Source: Arthrobacter pullicola (lineage in GTDB: Bacteria > Actinomycetota > Actinomycetes > Actinomycetales > Micrococcaceae). Taken from it: DNA of 64,000 nt. Location: contig NZ_JACSQC010000004.1 of assembly GCF_014836875.1 (NCBI RefSeq), forward strand, positions 186,001-250,000, in the 5' to 3' direction. The position numbers were made by a program, and so were the translations under genes. The notes under the pieces were generated by a model. That model ran no database searches. It worked only from the letters and a program-made list of their open reading frames with translations, and was not told the origin of the DNA. This document shows, in pieces, positions 60,028 through 64,000 of this stretch (within the stretch, counting starts at the first letter, position 1; each line of letters starts with the position of its first letter).

Positions 60028-61220
60028 CTTCTCTTTCCCCTGAAACCCAGGCCGGCTTCGATCCCTTTGAAGGGGTTGATGAGAACGGTGAAATGGCCCC
60101 GGCCAAGTACGATGCCATCCTGCTGGCCTCGTTCGGCGGACCCGAAGGCCAGGAAGACGTTATTCCGTTCCTGCGCAACGTCACCCGCGGCCGGGGCATC
60201 CCCGACGAACGCCTCGAAGAGGTGGCAACCCACTACCGCGCCAACGGCGGCATCAGCCCGATCAATGAGCAGAACCGTGCGCTGAAGGCGGCGCTGGAAG
60301 CCGAACTCGAGCGCCGCGGAATCGACCTGCCGGTCCTGTGGGGCAACCGGAACTGGGACCCGTACATCAAGGATGTCCTGCAGGAGGCCTATGCCACCGG
60401 TTACCGCCGCCTGCTGATGGTCACCACCAGCGTCTACTCCAGCTACTCGAGCTGCCGCCAGTACCGCGAAGATCTGGGCATGAACCTCATCGCCACCGGG
60501 CTGGACAAAAAGCTCCAAGTGGACAAGGTCCGCCAGTACTTCGACCACCCCGGCTTCGTGGAGCCGTTCGTTGAAGGCCTGCGGGATTCACTGGCCAAGG
60601 TCCGCGAACAGCTGGCCGCCGCCGGCAAGGCAGACGGGAAGATTGAAGTCCTCTTCGCGACGCACTCCATTCCCACGGCCGATGCCGAGGCCTCCGGTCC
60701 CCGTGACCGCGAATTCGAAGAGGGCAGCGCCTACGTCGCGCAGCACCTGGCCAACGCCCGGGCCATCATGGACCGAGTTTCCGAAGCAGCCGGCCTGGAC
60801 TGGCAGCTGGTGTACCAGTCCCGCTCCGGCTCGCCGCACACCCCGTGGCTGGAACCGGACATCAATGACGCGATCGCTGAACTGCCTGCCAAGGGCGTCG
60901 ACGGCGTCGTTATTGTTCCGCTGGGCTTTGTCAGCGACCACATGGAAGTCATCTGGGACCTGGATACTGAGGCCATGGAGACCTGCTCCGAACTGGGCCT
61001 GGCCGCGCACCGCGCACCAACTCCGGGCATCCACGAGAAGTTCGTGGCCGGGCTGGTTGACCTGCTCTGCGAACGCACGGTGGAGAACACGATCACCGAG
61101 CGGCCGGCCCTGACGAAGCTGGGCCCCTGGTACGACGTCTGCCGGCCGGGCTGCTGCGCGAACCTGCGCGGCGAAAAGCCGACCATCGCCGGTGCCGATT
61201 CCACGGTGGGTGTGAAGTAG
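60024..61220 (+). CDS. hemH: coproporphyrin ferrochelatase (CpfC/HemH)
   Basis: Inserts Fe2+ into coproporphyrin III. The 398-residue enzyme has AILLASFGGPEGQ near the N terminus and the metal-site histidine region LFATHSIPTADAE; YQSRSGSPHTPWLEPD is typical. Four cysteines, C144 (SSCRQY), C373, C377 and C378 (VCRPGCCANL), match the [2Fe-2S] ligands of actinobacterial ferrochelatases. Start overlaps the hemQ stop, and the stop overlaps hemC by 1 nt. Confidence 0.95.
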   Translation: MTSLSPETQAGFDPFEGVDENGEMAPAKYDAILLASFGGPEGQEDVIPFLRNVTRGRGIPDERLEEVATHYRANGGISPINEQNRALKAALEAELERRGIDLPVLWGNRNWDPYIKDVLQEAYATGYRRLLMVTTSVYSSYSSCRQYREDLGMNLIATGLDKKLQVDKVRQYFDHPGFVEPFVEGLRDSLAKVREQLAAAGKADGKIEVLFATHSIPTADAEASGPRDREFEEGSAYVAQHLANARAIMDRVSEAAGLDWQLVYQSRSGSPHTPWLEPDINDAIAELPAKGVDGVVIVPLGFVSDHMEVIWDLDTEAMETCSELGLAAHRAPTPGIHEKFVAGLVDLLCERTVENTITERPALTKLGPWYDVCRPGCCANLRGEKPTIAGADSTVGVK

Positions 61221-62173
61221 TGGCGCATTCGCCTGTCCTGATCGGCACGCGCGGCTCCGCGCTGGCCGTCACCCAGACCACCACGGTCGCCGAAACCCTG
61301 TCCGATCTGGGCAGCTTCGAGGTTGAACTGGTCCGGGTGAAAACCGAAGGCGACATCAACCGGGCAGCTCTTTCGCAGATCGGCGGCACCGGCGTATTTG
61401 TGGCCGCGCTGCGCGAATCCCTGCTTTCCGGTGACTGCGACGTCGCCGTGCACTCGCTCAAGGACCTGCCCACGGCAGAAGCCGGTGGGTTGACCATCGG
61501 CGCGGTTCCCGCCCGGGTGGACGTCCGTGACGCGCTGTGCGCACGGGACGGTCTGACGCTGGGGCAGCTGCCTCCCGGTGCCAAGATCGGCACCGGTTCC
61601 CCACGGCGTGCGGCCCAGCTGCGCGCCGCGCGGCCGGACCTGGAGATCGTCGACATCCGCGGCAACGTGGATACCCGGCTGGCCCGTGTGGCCGGCCTGG
61701 TCGACGGCGGCCCCGGGGACCTCGACGCCGTTGTGCTGGCCGCCGCCGGCCTGCTGCGGCTGGGCCGGCTGGACATGGTCTCCGAGTTCCTCGACCCGTC
61801 CGTGATGCTCCCTGCCCCCGGGCAAGGCGCACTGGCGGTGGAATGCCGTACCGCCGATGCCGCCGAGGGGCCGCTGAGCCGGGCGCTGGCAGCGTACGAC
61901 GACACCGCGAGCCGGCTGACGGTGACCGCTGAACGCGCTCTCCTGGCGCGGCTCGAAGCCGGCTGCACCGCACCGATCGGTGCACTGGCACGCGTTACCG
62001 AACAGGGCCTGGCGCTCGAAGCAGTGGTCTGCAGCGATGACGGGGCCCGGACGCTGCGGCGCTATTCCTCCACGTCGCAGGCCGACGAGGACGGCGCCCG
62101 TGCCCTGGGTATCCGCATGGCGGAGGAACTGCTGGCCGCCGGCGCTGCGGAACTGACGGAACTCGCGTCCTGA
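61220..62173 (+). CDS. hemC: porphobilinogen deaminase (hydroxymethylbilane synthase)
   Basis: Joins four porphobilinogens to hydroxymethylbilane. The N terminus has LIGTRGSALAVTQT, the active-site aspartate lies in DVAVHSLKDLPT and the dipyrromethane cofactor cysteine is C249 in LEAGCTAPIGA. Length is 317 residues. The GTG start shares its first base with the hemH stop (TAGTG), so translation is coupled. Domains and catalytic arginines (GTGSPRRAAQLRAARP) are complete. Confidence 0.95.
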   Translation: MAHSPVLIGTRGSALAVTQTTTVAETLSDLGSFEVELVRVKTEGDINRAALSQIGGTGVFVAALRESLLSGDCDVAVHSLKDLPTAEAGGLTIGAVPARVDVRDALCARDGLTLGQLPPGAKIGTGSPRRAAQLRAARPDLEIVDIRGNVDTRLARVAGLVDGGPGDLDAVVLAAAGLLRLGRLDMVSEFLDPSVMLPAPGQGALAVECRTADAAEGPLSRALAAYDDTASRLTVTAERALLARLEAGCTAPIGALARVTEQGLALEAVVCSDDGARTLRRYSSTSQADEDGARALGIRMAEELLAAGAAELTELAS

Positions 62174-62195
62174 TGAAGAGCTGAGGCTGGCTCCG

Positions 62196-63149
62196 ATGAC
62201 CACCGACCGCGCCAGGCCGGCACCGAACCCCGCCGGAGGAACCCTCTCCGGTGCGGATGTGGTGCTGCTCCGAACCCCAGACCGCGCGGGTCCCATGGCG
62301 GCGGAACTGCGGGCCCGCGGTGCTCGGGTCCGGCTGCTCCCGCTGATCGACTTCCAGCTGCCGGCAGACACCTCCCCGGTGTCTGCCGGACTGCAGGAAC
62401 TGGGGGAGGGGGCCTTCGACTGGATCATCCTTACCTCCGCAACAACCGTCCGGGCATTGCACCGGTTCGCCGCAGACTCCGGACGCACGCTGGCCCAGCT
62501 GACTTCCGGCACCCGGGTTGCCGCCGTCGGCGCTGCCACCCGGCAGGCACTGGCCGGGAAGGGAATCGACGCCGACCTGGTGCCGGAAGCGGACCAGTCC
62601 GCGCGCGGACTGGCCGCCGCCTGGCCCGCCCCAGGAACCGGCCGGAACCGGCTGCTGCTGCCGCAGGCTGACATCGCCGACCCGTTCCTGCGCACCACCC
62701 TGGCCGACGCCGGCTGGGAGGTTTCCGCGGTCACCGCCTACCAGACAGTCGACTACCCGGCACCGGAGGAACTGCGGCTGGAGCCGGGCGCTGCGGTGTC
62801 GGGGCCCGGGAGCAGCCCCGCTCAGGCAGCACACACCCAACTGTCTCCGGAACAGTACCGAAGCTTCGCCGTGGCCTGCCGCAGCGGAGATGCACCGGCA
62901 CCGCACGCCGTCGTCGCCACCTCGCCAAGCACTGCGCGGCGGTTCGTCCGGGACACCCTGGTGCCGGATGCAGCCGTCCTGGTAGCCATCGGTGATCCCA
63001 CCGCCCGCCAGCTCCTTGAGCTCGGGCACCCGCCGGAGGCCACCGCCACCGAGCCCACGCCGGCAGGGATTGCCGACGCCGTTGAAGCGGCCCTGGACGC
63101 ACACAGGATTTCCCATTCCCCTCGACCGGAAGGCAAAACGTCAAAATGA
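62196..63149 (+). CDS. hemD: uroporphyrinogen-III synthase
   Basis: Cyclises hydroxymethylbilane with inversion of ring D. The 317-residue protein has the two-domain HemD fold: [20 protein letters not shown], then [18 protein letters not shown] and [12 protein letters not shown], and in the second half [18 protein letters not shown]. It is about 50 residues longer than many homologues, with an N-terminal extension and a polar insertion near residues 205-230. GAGG lies about 13 nt upstream. It overlaps hemB by 4 nt. Confidence 0.9.
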   Translation: MTTDRARPAPNPAGGTLSGADVVLLRTPDRAGPMAAELRARGARVRLLPLIDFQLPADTSPVSAGLQELGEGAFDWIILTSATTVRALHRFAADSGRTLAQLTSGTRVAAVGAATRQALAGKGIDADLVPEADQSARGLAAAWPAPGTGRNRLLLPQADIADPFLRTTLADAGWEVSAVTAYQTVDYPAPEELRLEPGAAVSGPGSSPAQAAHTQLSPEQYRSFAVACRSGDAPAPHAVVATSPSTARRFVRDTLVPDAAVLVAIGDPTARQLLELGHPPEATATEPTPAGIADAVEAALDAHRISHSPRPEGKTSK

Positions 63150-64000
63150 GCTTCCCCCAGCACCGCCCCCGCCGGCTGCGGACCACCCCGGCCATGCGCC
63201 GGATGACTGCCGAATACCGTCTTGACCCCGCCGAACTCGTGCTCCCGGCCTTCATCCGGGAAGGCCTCACCGAGCCGAACCCCATCAGCTCCATGCCCGG
63301 CGTTCTCCAGCACACCACCGACACGCTCAAGCGCGCCGCTGCCCAGGCAGTGGAACTCGGCGTCGGTGGCATCATGCTCTTCGGCATTCCAGAGGTCCGG
63401 GACGCAACGGGCAGTGCCGGAACCGATCCGGACGGCGTCCTGAACAAGGCGATCGCCGACGTCCGCGCCGAGGTCGGCGATGACCTGGTGATCATGAGCG
63501 ACGTGTGCCTGGACGAATTCACCGACCATGGGCACTGCGGCGTCCTGGACGCCAACGGTGTGGTGGACAATGACACCACGCTCGAAATCTACGGGCGCAT
63601 GGCCGTTGAACAGGCCCGCGCCGGCGCACACGTCCTGGGCCCGTCCGGCATGATGGACGGCCAGGTCGCCGTGATCCGCCAGGCCCTGGACGACGCCGGC
63701 TTCCAGGACGTCTCTGTTGTCGCCTACGCCGCAAAATACGCTTCTGCTTTCTACGGACCGTTCCGCGAAGCGGTGGATTCCCAGCTCAAGGGCGACCGCC
63801 GCACCTACCAGATGGACGCCGCCAACCGCCGCGAAGCGCTGCTCGAGGTGGAACTGGACCTGGAAGAGGGCGCTGACATGGTCATGGTGAAGCCTGCCAT
63901 GAGCTATCTGGACATCCTGGCCGACGTGGCTGCCATGTCCCCGGTCCCCGTCGCGGCTTACCAGATCTCCGGCGAATACGCGATGATCGAAGCTGCGGCT
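63146..64000 (+). CDS. hemB: delta-aminolevulinic acid dehydratase (porphobilinogen synthase), 3' end outside window
   Basis: Condenses two 5-aminolevulinates to porphobilinogen. The first 285 codons are visible and the frame is still open at the right edge. The two active-site lysines are K197 in [15 protein letters not shown] and K249 in [13 protein letters not shown]; the metal region is [18 protein letters not shown] 63146 overlaps the hemD stop (ATGA). About 40 residues are missing compared with the usual length of 325-330. Confidence 0.95.
   Translation, partial: MSFPQHRPRRLRTTPAMRRMTAEYRLDPAELVLPAFIREGLTEPNPISSMPGVLQHTTDTLKRAAAQAVELGVGGIMLFGIPEVRDATGSAGTDPDGVLNKAIADVRAEVGDDLVIMSDVCLDEFTDHGHCGVLDANGVVDNDTTLEIYGRMAVEQARAGAHVLGPSGMMDGQVAVIRQALDDAGFQDVSVVAYAAKYASAFYGPFREAVDSQLKGDRRTYQMDAANRREALLEVELDLEEGADMVMVKPAMSYLDILADVAAMSPVPVAAYQISGEYAMIEAAA

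Noticed and set aside
60731-62734. 667-codon minus-strand frame opposite hemH, hemC and hemD
   Set aside because: Ser/Arg/Ala-rich antisense frame over three clear heme genes.
1-64000. CRISPR array, insertion sequence, integrase, prophage or secondary-metabolite cluster
   Set aside because: No regularly spaced repeats, transposase motifs or phage and biosynthetic core genes were seen.

Overview
The window is a high-GC chromosomal segment from an actinobacterium, most likely a member of the Micrococcaceae close to Arthrobacter. Four things point there: the families present (DUF3117, DUF3107, the Corynebacterium-type gluABCD operon, an actinobacterial MoeZ-like protein with a rhodanese tail, HemQ and a ferrochelatase carrying a [2Fe-2S] cluster), gene order recalling Mycobacterium tuberculosis blocks, heavy GTG/TTG start use, and many genes with a TAnnnT -10 hexamer only 6-7 nt before the start codon and no Shine-Dalgarno (leaderless mRNAs). 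No rRNA, tRNA, CRISPR array, insertion sequence or prophage was seen.

Layout. 1-2.6 kb: end of a membrane protein, then ispH and ychF. 2.6-9.7 kb: a variable stretch with an AraC regulator, a STAS/SEC14-like protein, small membrane proteins, a VOC protein, a dihydrofolate-reductase-like protein, an M24 peptidase and an NAD(P)-binding protein. 10-17.2 kb: an oligopeptide ABC importer (lipoprotein, two permeases, a double ATPase), interrupted by an antisense PH-domain gene. 17.4-24.9 kb: typA, an ArsR-type regulator, ferredoxin, dapC, gltA and galE. 24.9-31.4 kb: a secreted lysozyme-like protein, the divergent pair dapD/dapE and the glutamate importer gluABCD. 31.5-42.5 kb: LOG protein, DivIVA-domain protein, tag, DUF3117, leucyl aminopeptidase, O-methyltransferase, sigE with its anti-sigma factor, tatB, mrp, DUF1003, an MgtE-N/CBS protein and a GSP17M-type protein; from memory this matches the order around Rv1201c-Rv1234.

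42.6-50.4 kb: aminopeptidase P, a PHP phosphoesterase, a sodium:solute symporter with a long hairpin-rich leader and a 43-residue companion protein, a solitary DNA methyltransferase and a DEAD-box helicase. 50.8-55.2 kb: ferritin-like protein, SGNH lipoprotein, DUF3107, TetR and MoeZ, again recalling the Rv3206c-Rv3211 order. 55.2 kb to the right edge: a heme cluster, hemA on the minus strand and hemE-hemY-hemQ-hemH-hemC-hemD-hemB on the plus strand, which together encode the coproporphyrin-dependent route from glutamyl-tRNA apart from hemL.

Metabolically the window links amino-acid and peptide supply (two ABC importers and four peptidases), lysine/peptidoglycan precursor synthesis (dapC, dapD, dapE), isoprenoid synthesis (ispH), the TCA entry step (gltA), envelope stress control (sigE, anti-sigma, tatB) and heme synthesis. 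Operons are tight, often with ATGA start/stop overlaps, and many units end in strong GC-rich hairpins. The most unusual parts are regulatory: the leaderless promoters, the symporter leader, alternative hairpins before typA, dyads before hemA, hemQ and gltA, and an ATG-TAA-TTG arrangement at the helicase start.
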